Translations under genes and position numbers: made by a program
Shown: piece by piece, positions 1-5,141 of the stretch
Numbering within the stretch: position 1 is the first letter of the stretch
How the letters are laid out: the number at the start of each line of letters is the position of its first letter
From: Candidatus Hydrothermarchaeota archaeon
GTDB taxonomy: Archaea; Hydrothermarchaeota; Hydrothermarchaeia; Hydrothermarchaeales; BMS3B
Direction of reading: 5' to 3'
Length of the DNA stretch: 5,141 bases
Assembly: GCA_015521945.1 (NCBI GenBank)
Contig: WANG01000180.1
Coordinates: 1 to 5,141 of the forward strand
The notes under the pieces: model-generated
The model's input: only the letters and a program-made list of their open reading frames with translations
Told to the model about the DNA's origin: nothing
Databases searched by the model: none

Positions 1-11
1 CCTGCGGTAGC

Positions 12-19
12 TTTATATC
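12..19 (+). promoter_or_regulatory. Archaeal TATA-box-like promoter for the thioredoxin/cdc48 operon
   Basis: The octamer TTTATATC stands out in a GC-rich region and closely resembles the archaeal TATA consensus bound by TBP. Archaeal transcription normally starts about 25 bases downstream of the box, which here would be near positions 41-45. That would leave a leader of roughly 50 bases before the ATG at 97. No convincing purine-rich BRE is visible just upstream, and the window begins too close to the box to judge. A weaker AT run at 31-40 is an alternative. The element could also serve a gene on the other strand outside the window. The assignment is inferred from motif and position only. 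Confidence 0.55.
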
Positions 20-86
20 CATGCACCGAGCAATATTTTTTGAAGAGGGCAGGGTGGACACATTTAGTAACCACAGGTTAGAAAAA

Positions 87-91
87 GGTGA
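87..91 (+). promoter_or_regulatory. Ribosome-binding site of the thioredoxin-like gene
   Basis: GGTGA matches the anti-Shine-Dalgarno end of 16S rRNA and lies five bases before the ATG at 97. This spacing favours ATG 97 over the in-frame GTG at 88, which overlaps the motif itself. Confidence 0.6.
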
Positions 92-96
92 GTGCC

Positions 97-357
97 ATGG
101 TTGAGGTGCTGATTGAGCTGTTCACCTCCCCCACCTGTCCCCACTGCGTCCGTGCGAGGCAGGTGGTGGAGAGGGTGGTTGAGAAGCTTCCGGGAGTGGT
201 GGTAATAGAGCGTGAGGTAACGGCGCCCGAGAACGCCGAGCTCGCACGCCAGTACGGGATAACAGCCGTGCCCACCATGGTTATAAACCGCAGGTACGTG
301 CTCGCTGGCGTGCCCAGTGAGGAGCGCCTGCTCCAGTACATATCAAGAGCGAGGTGA
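97..357 (+). CDS. Small thioredoxin/glutaredoxin-like protein, CPHC active site
   Basis: An 86-residue protein with the compact thioredoxin fold typical of small archaeal thioredoxins of about 85 residues. Visible features are a first beta strand (about residues 2-9), the active site C14-P-H-C17 at the start of a long helix, and the Y-G-I-T-A-V-P-T segment carrying the family's cis-proline (P59). A closing strand (about 61-64) and a C-terminal helix (about 75-84) complete it. There is no signal peptide or membrane segment, so it should act in the cytosol. Family knowledge says the two cysteines cycle between dithiol and disulfide, reducing protein disulfides or carrying electrons; the true partner cannot be read from sequence. 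The start ATG 97 is chosen for its Shine-Dalgarno motif; GTG 88 would add three residues. Its stop lies inside the ribosome-binding site of the downstream cdc48, so the two are probably translationally coupled. It could be classed as either glutaredoxin or thioredoxin; the VPT motif and CPHC site do not decide this. Confidence 0.9.
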   Translation: MVEVLIELFTSPTCPHCVRARQVVERVVEKLPGVVVIEREVTAPENAELARQYGITAVPTMVINRRYVLAGVPSEERLLQYISRAR

Positions 358-358
358 T
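351..358 (+). promoter_or_regulatory. Strong Shine-Dalgarno of cdc48 copy A, overlapping the upstream stop codon
   Basis: GAGGTGAT is an eight-base perfect match to the complement of the 16S 3' end and sits four bases before ATG 363. It contains the TGA stop (355-357) of the thioredoxin-like gene, so a terminating ribosome sits on the initiation site. It decides the start: GTG 354 and ATG 357 fall inside the motif and are unlikely to be used. Confidence 0.75.
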
Positions 359-362
359 GCGA

Positions 363-2552
363 ATGGAAGAGGTTGAGCTCAAGGTAGTAGAGGCGATGGC
401 GAGGGATGTTGGAAGGGGGATAGCCAGGATAGACCCCGTTGTTATTGAGGAGCTGGGCCTCAGCTCCGGCGACGTGGTTGAGATAAGGGGGAAGAAGAGG
501 ACGGTGGCGAGGGTCTGGCCGGGTTATCCCGAGGACAGAGGGCAGAGGATAATAAGGATAGACGGGTATATCCGCAGAAACGCGGGCGTTGGGATAGACG
601 ACAAGGTGAAGGTAAAGAAGGTGACCGCCCAGCCAGCTAAGCTCATAAAGCTCGCTCCCACGGAAGAGCTCAGGATAGTGGGAGGGGAGGCATACCTCAG
701 GCAGTACTTGGAGAACATGGCGATGACCAAGGGGGATGTGATAGAGATAAACATCATGGGCAGGAAGATAGGTCTTGTTGTCACCTCTCACCAGCCGCCT
801 GCGGATGCCGTGATAGTAACCTACGCCACCCAGGTTCAGATAAGCGAAAAGCCGGCAAAGCTTCCCGAGCGCATCCCCAGGGTCACCTACGAGGACATAG
901 GGGGCTTGAGGGAGGAGATACGCAAGGTGCGTGAGATGATAGAGCTCCCCCTGAAGTATCCAGAGATATTTGAGCGTCTCGGGGTGGAGGCGCCCAAGGG
1001 CGTGCTTCTCCACGGTCCTCCCGGCACAGGCAAGACCCTGCTCGCCAAGGCGGTGGCGAACGAGACCGAGGCGAACTTCTACAGCATCTCGGGTCCGGAG
1101 ATAATGAGCAAGTTCTACGGCGAGAGCGAGGAGAGGCTCAGGGAGATATTCAGGGAGGCTGAGGAGAACGCCCCCAGCATAATCTTCATAGACGAGATAG
1201 ACGCCATAGCTCCCAAGCGCGAGGAGGTCACGGGTGAGGTTGAGCGCCGCGTTGTTGCGCAGCTCCTCGCCCTGATGGACGGGCTGGAGAGCAGGGGTCA
1301 GGTGGTGGTGATAGGCGCCACGAATCGCCCCAACGCCCTTGACCCCGCGCTGCGCCGCCCCGGGAGGTTTGACAGGGAGATTGAGATAGGCGTGCCCGAC
1401 AGGAATGCGAGGAAGGAGATACTGCTCATCCACACCAGGGGGATGCCCCTCCCCCAGGACGAGGAGGAGCGCAGGCGCATAATAGAGGACTTCGCCGACA
1501 GAACCCACGGCTTCGTTGGCGCAGACTTAGAAGCTCTCTGCAAGGAGGCGGCGATGCGTGCCCTGCGCAGAATCCTGCCGGAGATAGACTTTGAGATGGA
1601 GAGCATCCCGGCGGAGGTGCTGGACAAGATAGAGGTGACCTACAGGGACTTTGAGGAGGCGTTCATGGACATAGAGCCCAGCGCCATGCGTGAGGTGCTT
1701 GTTGAGGTGCCAGACGTGCGCTGGAGCGACATAGGCGGGCTGAAGGAGGCCAAGCAGGAGCTCCAGGAGATGGTGGAGTGGCCCCTGAAGTACCCCGAGG
1801 TGTTTGAGCACATGAGGACCCAGCCCCCCAAGGGCGTCCTCCTCTTCGGTCCTCCAGGCACAGGCAAGACCCTGCTCGCCAAGGCGGTGGCGAACGAGAG
1901 CGAGGCGAACTTCATAAGCGTGAAGGGTCCCGAGATACTGAGCAAGTGGGTGGGTGAGAGCGAGAAGGCGGTGAGGGAGATATTCAGGAAGGCGAAGCAG
2001 GCGGCGCCCTGCATAGTCTTCCTGGACGAGATAGACGCCATAGCCCCCGTGAGGGGCTCCGGGTTTGACTCCCACGTGACAGAGAGGGTGGTGAGCCAGC
2101 TTCTCACCGAGATGGACGGGCTGGAGGAGCTCAGGGGGGTTGTTGTAATAGCAGCCACCAACCGCCCCGACATGCTTGACCCAGCTCTGCTGCGCCCGGG
2201 GAGGCTGGACAGGCTGCTCTACATACCGCCACCCGACAGGGAGGCGAGGGAGGAGATATTCAGGATTCACACCAAGGGCAAGCCCCTGGCTGAGGACGTG
2301 GACTTCGGGAAGCTGGCGGAGGCTGCGGAGAACTACACGGGTGCGGACATCTCTGCAGTCTGCAACGAGGCGGCAATGCTGGCGATAAGGGAGTACGTTA
2401 CATCCGGCAAGCCCCTTGAGAAGGAGAAGCTCCAGAAGGAGCTCAAAATTGAGATGCGCCACTTTGAGGAGGCGATGAAGAAGGTTAAGCCCATATCCCC
2501 CGAGGAGCTGGAGATGTACGTGAAGGCAGCCGAGAAATTCAGGCGCCAGTAG
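363..2552 (+). CDS. cdc48: Cdc48/VAT-type AAA+ ATPase, copy A (N-D1-D2)
   Basis: A 729-residue protein, the usual length for archaeal Cdc48/VAT. It should form a cytosolic hexamer that unfolds or extracts proteins using ATP, probably working with the 20S proteasome in archaea. Domains in order: N-domain with double-psi barrel (about 1-85) and second subdomain (about 100-170); D1 starting at VTYEDIGG (174-181); D2 starting at VRWSDIGG (452-459). D1 has Walker A GPPGTGKT 218-225, pore loop KFYG 250-253, Walker B ending D277-E278, sensor N321 and arginine fingers R332/R335. D2 has Walker A 496-503, pore loop KWVG with W529, Walker B D555-E556, N600 and R611/R614. Both rings therefore look catalytically intact. 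Compared with copy B it has five extra residues, rich in Glu and Arg, in the D1 lid (near 360-375) and a Cys (C550) just before the D2 Walker B. The tail ends in KFRRQ, with no HbYX proteasome-docking motif. It is probably co-transcribed with the thioredoxin-like gene. Confidence 0.96.
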   Translation: MEEVELKVVEAMARDVGRGIARIDPVVIEELGLSSGDVVEIRGKKRTVARVWPGYPEDRGQRIIRIDGYIRRNAGVGIDDKVKVKKVTAQPAKLIKLAPTEELRIVGGEAYLRQYLENMAMTKGDVIEINIMGRKIGLVVTSHQPPADAVIVTYATQVQISEKPAKLPERIPRVTYEDIGGLREEIRKVREMIELPLKYPEIFERLGVEAPKGVLLHGPPGTGKTLLAKAVANETEANFYSISGPEIMSKFYGESEERLREIFREAEENAPSIIFIDEIDAIAPKREEVTGEVERRVVAQLLALMDGLESRGQVVVIGATNRPNALDPALRRPGRFDREIEIGVPDRNARKEILLIHTRGMPLPQDEEERRRIIEDFADRTHGFVGADLEALCKEAAMRALRRILPEIDFEMESIPAEVLDKIEVTYRDFEEAFMDIEPSAMREVLVEVPDVRWSDIGGLKEAKQELQEMVEWPLKYPEVFEHMRTQPPKGVLLFGPPGTGKTLLAKAVANESEANFISVKGPEILSKWVGESEKAVREIFRKAKQAAPCIVFLDEIDAIAPVRGSGFDSHVTERVVSQLLTEMDGLEELRGVVVIAATNRPDMLDPALLRPGRLDRLLYIPPPDREAREEIFRIHTKGKPLAEDVDFGKLAEAAENYTGADISAVCNEAAMLAIREYVTSGKPLEKEKLQKELKIEMRHFEEAMKKVKPISPEELEMYVKAAEKFRRQ
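1095..1381 (+). repeat. D1 near-identical tract, copy A member (partner 3330-3616)
   Basis: This D1 segment, from just before pore loop 1 past the arginine fingers, aligns without gaps to 3330-3616. Within it 1095-1134 is identical over 40 bases, and 1155-1381 differs at only nine of 227 positions by hand count; the short stretch 1135-1154 is more diverged. Many synonymous positions are shared. This fits gene conversion between tandem paralogues better than protein-level selection alone. Confidence 0.75.
1895..2009 (+). repeat. D2 identical tract, copy A member (partner 4115-4229)
   Basis: The 115 bases from just after the D2 Walker A helix to just before the D2 Walker B are identical, base for base, to 4115-4229. 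The identity ends abruptly: the next bases (2010 onward) differ at both synonymous and amino-acid-changing sites. It encodes pore loop 1 (KWVG) and the following helix. Confidence 0.85.
2139..2211 (+). repeat. D2 sensor/arginine-finger near-identical tract, copy A member (partner 4359-4431)
   Basis: Seventy-three bases covering the D2 sensor-1 strand and arginine fingers differ from 4359-4431 at only two synonymous positions (2165 and 2168). Flanking sequence on both sides is clearly more diverged. This is a second conversion-like patch in D2. Confidence 0.7.
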
Positions 2553-2562
2553 TTTTAAAAAT
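2553..2562 (+). promoter_or_regulatory. Possible internal promoter (TATA-like) for cdc48 copy B
   Basis: TTTTAAAAAT directly after the copy A stop is the most AT-rich spot in the 42-base gap between the two cdc48 genes and resembles an archaeal TATA box. A start about 25 bases downstream, near 2580-2585, would give a leader of about 10-15 bases before ATG 2595, with room for the Shine-Dalgarno. This would let copy B be transcribed separately from copy A. The same T run could instead contribute to weak termination of the upstream transcript. Evidence is motif and position only. Confidence 0.4.
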
Positions 2563-2585
2563 TGTGTACCCCGTAAGGCTTGAGT

Positions 2586-2589
2586 GAGG
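2586..2589 (+). promoter_or_regulatory. Ribosome-binding site of cdc48 copy B
   Basis: GAGG lies five bases before ATG 2595 and supports that start. The ATG at 2601, which aligns with the copy A start, is the alternative and would use the weaker GTGAT at 2592-2596. An in-frame TTG at 2580 has no visible ribosome-binding site and is less likely. Confidence 0.5.
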
Positions 2590-2594
2590 GTGTG

Positions 2595-4784
2595 ATGCGA
2601 ATGGAAGTTGAGCTCAAGGTGGCTGAGGCTCTGCCGCACGACGTGGGGAGAGGCATAGTCAGGCTGGACAGCCGCACCAGGAACCTGCTGGGCATCTCCA
2701 CAGGGGACACCGTGGAGATACGTGGCAAGAGGCGCACCTGCGCCACGGTGTGGCGTGCCATGCAGGATGATGAGGGGCTTGCGATAATACGCATGGACGG
2801 CTTCATACGCCAGAATGCCCAGGTCTCCCTCGGGGAGACGGTGAAGGTGTCCAAGGCGAGGGTGAGCGATGCCAGGAGGGTGGTGCTCTCCCCGAACCAG
2901 CCCATACGCTTCTCCGCGGGCTTCGGGGAGTTTGTGAAGCGCAGGCTGCTCGCGAGGGTTTTCACCATGGGGGACAAGATAGTGGTGCCCGTGCTGGGCA
3001 CCCAGCTCCCCTTCACCGTTACCCAGACCATACCCGGGGGTATAGTCAGGATAAGCGAGAGGACCGAGGTTCTGGTGAGGGAGGAGCCCGTGAAGGACAG
3101 GATAGGTATCCCCAGCGTGGCGTACGAGGACATAGGGGGGCTCAGGGATGAGGTGCAGAAGATAAGGGAGATGATAGAGCTCCCCATGAAGCACCCCGAG
3201 CTGTTTGAGCGCCTGGGGATAGAGCCCCCCAAGGGCGTGCTTCTCCACGGGCCTCCAGGCACGGGCAAGACCCTCATAGCCAAGGCGGTGGCGAACGAGA
3301 CCAACGCCTACTTCGTGCACCTGAACGGGCCGGAGATAATGAGCAAGTTCTACGGCGAGAGCGAGGAGAACCTGCGCAAGGTGTTCAAGGAGGCTGAGGA
3401 GAACGCCCCCAGCATAATCTTCATAGACGAGATAGATGCCATAGCTCCCAAGCGTGAGGAGGTTCACGGTGAGGTTGAGCGCCGCGTTGTTGCGCAGCTC
3501 CTCGCCCTGATGGACGGGCTGAAGAGCAGGGGTCGGGTGGTGGTGATAGGCGCCACGAATCGCCCCAACGCCCTTGACCCCGCGCTGCGCCGCCCCGGGC
3601 GGTTTGACAGGGAGATAGTGATAGGGGTGCCGGACCGCAAGGGCAGGAAGGAGATACTCCAGATTCACACCAGGGGCATGCCCCTGAGCAAGGATGTGAA
3701 CCTGGATGAGCTTGCTGACATAACCCACGGCTTCGTTGGCGCTGACTTAGAAGCTCTCTGCAAGGAGGCGGCGATGAATGCGCTGCGCAGGATACTGCCC
3801 AAGATAGACCTGGAGGAGGAGACCATACCTCCCGAGATTCTGGAGAGCCTTGAGGTGAGAAGGGAGGACTTCTTAGAGGCGTGGAAGGTCATGGAGCCCA
3901 GCGCCCTCCGCGAGGTTTACGTTGAGGTGCCCGACGTGCGCTGGAGCGACATAGGGGGGCTGCACGAGGTCAAGCGGGCGCTGCAGGAGATGGTGGAGTG
4001 GCCCATAAAGCACCCCGAGGGCTTTGCAAAGCTCGGCATACGCCCGCCCAAGGGCGTCCTCCTCTTCGGTCCCCCAGGCACAGGCAAGACCCTGCTCGCC
4101 AAGGCGGTTGCCACCGAGAGCGAGGCGAACTTCATAAGCGTGAAGGGTCCCGAGATACTGAGCAAGTGGGTGGGTGAGAGCGAGAAGGCGGTGAGGGAGA
4201 TATTCAGGAAGGCGAAGCAGGCGGCGCCCACGGTGGTGTTCTTTGATGAGATTGATGCCATCGCGGGGGTGCGCGGAATGGAGATGGGGGCGAAGGTGGG
4301 AGAGCGGGTGCTCAACCAGCTCCTCACCGAGATGGACGGGCTGGAGGAGCTGCACAACGTTGTTGTAATAGCAGCCACCAACCGTCCAGACATGCTTGAC
4401 CCAGCTCTGCTGCGCCCGGGGAGGCTGGACAAGATACTCCTGGTTCAGGCGCCGGATGCGGAGGCGAGGAAGGAGATCTTTGCGGTGCACACCCGCAACA
4501 TGCCCCTTGCCGAGGATGTGGACTTTGATGTGCTGGTGAAGCGCACCGAGAACTTCTCGGGTGCTGACATTGAGGCGCTGTGCAGGGAGGCGGCGATGCT
4601 CGCCTTCAGGGAGGCGGTGATGAACAGGGAGAGCTTTGATGAGAAGAAGGTGGAGATGCGCCACTTTGAGGAGGCGCTCAGGCACGCCAAGCCCAGCCTC
4701 ACGGAGGAGACGAAGAAGATGTACGAGCAGTTCCTGAAGCGCTACGAGACCAAGGAGCTTGAGCGGCTGGTGTACATGGGGTGA
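2595..4784 (+). CDS. cdc48: Cdc48/VAT-type AAA+ ATPase, copy B (N-D1-D2)
   Basis: A 729-residue paralogue of copy A with the same order: N-domain (about 1-170), D1 from VAYEDIGG (175-182), D2 from VRWSDIGG (448-455). D1 keeps Walker A 219-226, pore loop KFYG 251-254, Walker B D278-E279, sensor N322 and arginine fingers R333/R336. D2 keeps Walker A 492-499, pore-loop W525, Walker B D551-E552, N596 and R607/R610. Both rings should hydrolyse ATP. The N-domain, which in this family binds substrates or adaptors, differs widely from copy A. The loop after the D2 Walker B (around 555-570, the pore-loop-2 region) is rewritten with Met and Gly residues. The tail is also different and ends LVYMG; VYM resembles the HbYX proteasome-docking motif but is followed by one extra Gly. 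Start ATG 2595 is chosen for GAGG spacing; ATG 2601 would shorten it by two residues. Its stop overlaps the queA start. Probably a substrate-specialised second unfoldase, or a partner of copy A in mixed hexamers; the sequence cannot distinguish these. Confidence 0.95.
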   Translation: MRMEVELKVAEALPHDVGRGIVRLDSRTRNLLGISTGDTVEIRGKRRTCATVWRAMQDDEGLAIIRMDGFIRQNAQVSLGETVKVSKARVSDARRVVLSPNQPIRFSAGFGEFVKRRLLARVFTMGDKIVVPVLGTQLPFTVTQTIPGGIVRISERTEVLVREEPVKDRIGIPSVAYEDIGGLRDEVQKIREMIELPMKHPELFERLGIEPPKGVLLHGPPGTGKTLIAKAVANETNAYFVHLNGPEIMSKFYGESEENLRKVFKEAEENAPSIIFIDEIDAIAPKREEVHGEVERRVVAQLLALMDGLKSRGRVVVIGATNRPNALDPALRRPGRFDREIVIGVPDRKGRKEILQIHTRGMPLSKDVNLDELADITHGFVGADLEALCKEAAMNALRRILPKIDLEEETIPPEILESLEVRREDFLEAWKVMEPSALREVYVEVPDVRWSDIGGLHEVKRALQEMVEWPIKHPEGFAKLGIRPPKGVLLFGPPGTGKTLLAKAVATESEANFISVKGPEILSKWVGESEKAVREIFRKAKQAAPTVVFFDEIDAIAGVRGMEMGAKVGERVLNQLLTEMDGLEELHNVVVIAATNRPDMLDPALLRPGRLDKILLVQAPDAEARKEIFAVHTRNMPLAEDVDFDVLVKRTENFSGADIEALCREAAMLAFREAVMNRESFDEKKVEMRHFEEALRHAKPSLTEETKKMYEQFLKRYETKELERLVYMG
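3330..3616 (+). repeat. D1 near-identical tract, copy B member (partner 1095-1381)
   Basis: Direct-repeat partner of the copy A D1 tract, at a constant offset of 2235 bases. The differences in 3390-3616 cluster at a variable Thr-Gly/His-Gly turn and at a few isolated sites, while long runs such as 3536-3599 (64 bases) are identical. Confidence 0.75.
4115..4229 (+). repeat. D2 identical tract, copy B member (partner 1895-2009)
   Basis: Direct-repeat partner of 1895-2009 at an offset of 2220 bases, identical over all 115 positions. It is bounded upstream by the Asn/Thr difference after Walker A (ANES in copy A, ATES here) and downstream by the divergent Walker B strand. Confidence 0.85.
4359..4431 (+). 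repeat. D2 sensor/arginine-finger near-identical tract, copy B member (partner 2139-2211)
   Basis: Partner of 2139-2211, with two synonymous differences in 73 bases. Divergence resumes straight after it, where the encoded Asp-Lys-Ile-Leu-Leu replaces Asp-Arg-Leu-Leu-Tyr. Confidence 0.7.
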
Positions 4785-5141
4785 GGGTGAGCGAGTTCAC
4801 CTACCACCTGCCGCAGGAGCTCATAGCCCAGAGGCCTGCGGAGCCCAGGGAAAACTCAAGGCTGCTGGTGCTGGGCAGAAGCATAGAGCACAGGCTCTTC
4901 AGGGACCTGCCGGAGTACCTCCGCCCCGGAGATGTGCTGGTGCTGAACAACTCAAGGGTTATCCCTGCGAGGCTGAGGGGCAGGAAGAGCACGGGAGGCA
5001 GAGCCGAGCTTCTGGTGCTCAGGCAGCTCGGGGAGAGGGAGGCGGAGTGCTTGGGCAGGAGGCTCAGGGAGGGTGCCGAGGTTGAGGTGAGCGGAGTAAG
5101 GGCGAGGGTGGTGGAGCGCAGGGAGGGGAAGCTCAGGGTCA
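4781..5141 (+). CDS. queA: QueA-like S-adenosylmethionine:tRNA ribosyltransferase-isomerase, 5' part
   Basis: The first 120 codons are present; the window edge cuts the gene, and the bacterial enzyme is about 340-360 residues. QueA transfers and isomerises the ribose of S-adenosylmethionine onto preQ1 at the tRNA wobble position, making epoxyqueuosine. Family hallmarks are clear: an N-terminus MRVSEF..ELIAQ (1-17) that aligns directly with bacterial QueA starts, SRLLVL (26-31), EHR.F.DLP (36-44), and PGDVLVLNNSRVIPARL (49-65) followed by GRK.TGG (67-73) and an E.L.L strand. The start is GTG 4781, chosen by this alignment; GTG 4787 is possible but would lose two conserved residues. GTG 4781 overlaps the copy B stop in a GTGA arrangement and no separate promoter is seen, so the gene is probably co-transcribed with cdc48. 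Near residues 95-102 the segment that in bacteria usually reads like W-E-A-L-V-R-P-G appears about three residues shorter. Codon use resembles the neighbouring genes, so any transfer is not recent. An archaeal role is unclear, since archaea make archaeosine. Confidence 0.88.
   Translation, partial: MRVSEFTYHLPQELIAQRPAEPRENSRLLVLGRSIEHRLFRDLPEYLRPGDVLVLNNSRVIPARLRGRKSTGGRAELLVLRQLGEREAECLGRRLREGAEVEVSGVRARVVERREGKLRV

Noticed and set aside
78..1508. Long open frame on the minus strand opposite the thioredoxin-like gene and the first half of copy A.
   Set aside because: Its translation is rich in Leu, Tyr, His and Pro with no recognisable domain, and it lies fully opposite genes with complete AAA+ motifs. 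GC-rich, purine-biased codons leave few stops on the other strand.
1848..1871. Redox-sensitive cysteine in the D2 Walker A, as known for eukaryotic p97.
   Set aside because: Both copies have Thr at that position (GPPGTGKT in D1 and D2), so that particular mechanism cannot operate here.
2553..2594. Intergenic small RNA or terminator hairpin between the cdc48 genes.
   Set aside because: The gap is only 42 bases, shows no convincing stem-loop, and is explained by a possible TATA box plus ribosome-binding site.
1527..3728. Open minus-strand frame of over 700 codons spanning the junction of the two cdc48 genes.
   Set aside because: Length alone is impressive, but the peptide shows repeated low-complexity patterns that mirror the duplicated AAA+ domains in antisense. 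It has no family motifs, and both sense genes are unquestionable.
4787..4789. GTG 4787 as the queA start.
   Set aside because: GTG 4781 adds Met-Arg, which aligns with the start of bacterial QueA, and it gives the compact GTGA overlap with the upstream stop. GTG 4787 remains possible.
4759..5085. Plus-strand frame overlapping the end of copy B and queA.
   Set aside because: The competing frame encodes clear QueA motifs, while this one gives a Gly/Ala/Gln-rich peptide without similarity to any family I recognise.
1..5141. Whole window as bacterial, given queA and the existence of some bacterial Cdc48 homologues.
   Set aside because: The TATA-like boxes, heavy ATA/AGG use in GC-rich DNA, the VAT-type N-domains and the small archaeal-style thioredoxin together favour archaea. 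A tree of the Cdc48 proteins would settle it.

Overview
The window looks archaeal, most likely from a thermophilic or methanogen-related euryarchaeal lineage. Four things point that way: an archaeal-type TATA box in place of bacterial -35/-10 elements; strong use of ATA (Ile) and AGG (Arg) codons despite a GC-rich sequence; purine-rich coding strands; and two full-length VAT-type Cdc48 ATPases with the N-domain typical of archaea. Shine-Dalgarno motifs match the archaeal/bacterial 16S 3' end. The exact lineage cannot be fixed from this sequence.

Layout, all on the + strand: a 96-base leader with a TATA-like box; a small CPHC thioredoxin/glutaredoxin-like protein (97-357); a Cdc48/VAT AAA+ ATPase, copy A (363-2552); a 42-base AT-rich gap that may hold a second promoter; a second Cdc48/VAT ATPase, copy B (2595-4784); and the first 120 codons of a QueA-like protein (4781 onward, cut by the window edge). 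The genes are packed tightly. The ribosome-binding site of copy A contains the stop codon of the thioredoxin-like gene, and the queA start overlaps the stop of copy B. No tRNA, rRNA, CRISPR array or mobile element was seen.

The two Cdc48 copies are tandem paralogues with complete catalytic residues in both rings. Their N-domains and C-terminal tails have diverged. Parts of D1 and D2 are nearly or fully identical at the nucleotide level, synonymous positions included, which points to gene conversion between the copies. Cdc48 hexamers unfold and extract proteins, in archaea probably feeding the 20S proteasome. Diverged N-domains (substrate/adaptor binding) and tails (possible proteasome docking) over a shared motor suggest two machines with different clients. 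The linked thioredoxin-like protein could reduce disulfides in clients or in Cdc48 itself, but only gene order supports that idea.

The most unexpected gene is queA. The enzyme belongs to bacterial queuosine synthesis, whereas archaea are known for archaeosine. No clearly new system is proven here. The best leads are the mosaic Cdc48 pair, its link to a redox protein, and the archaeal queA.
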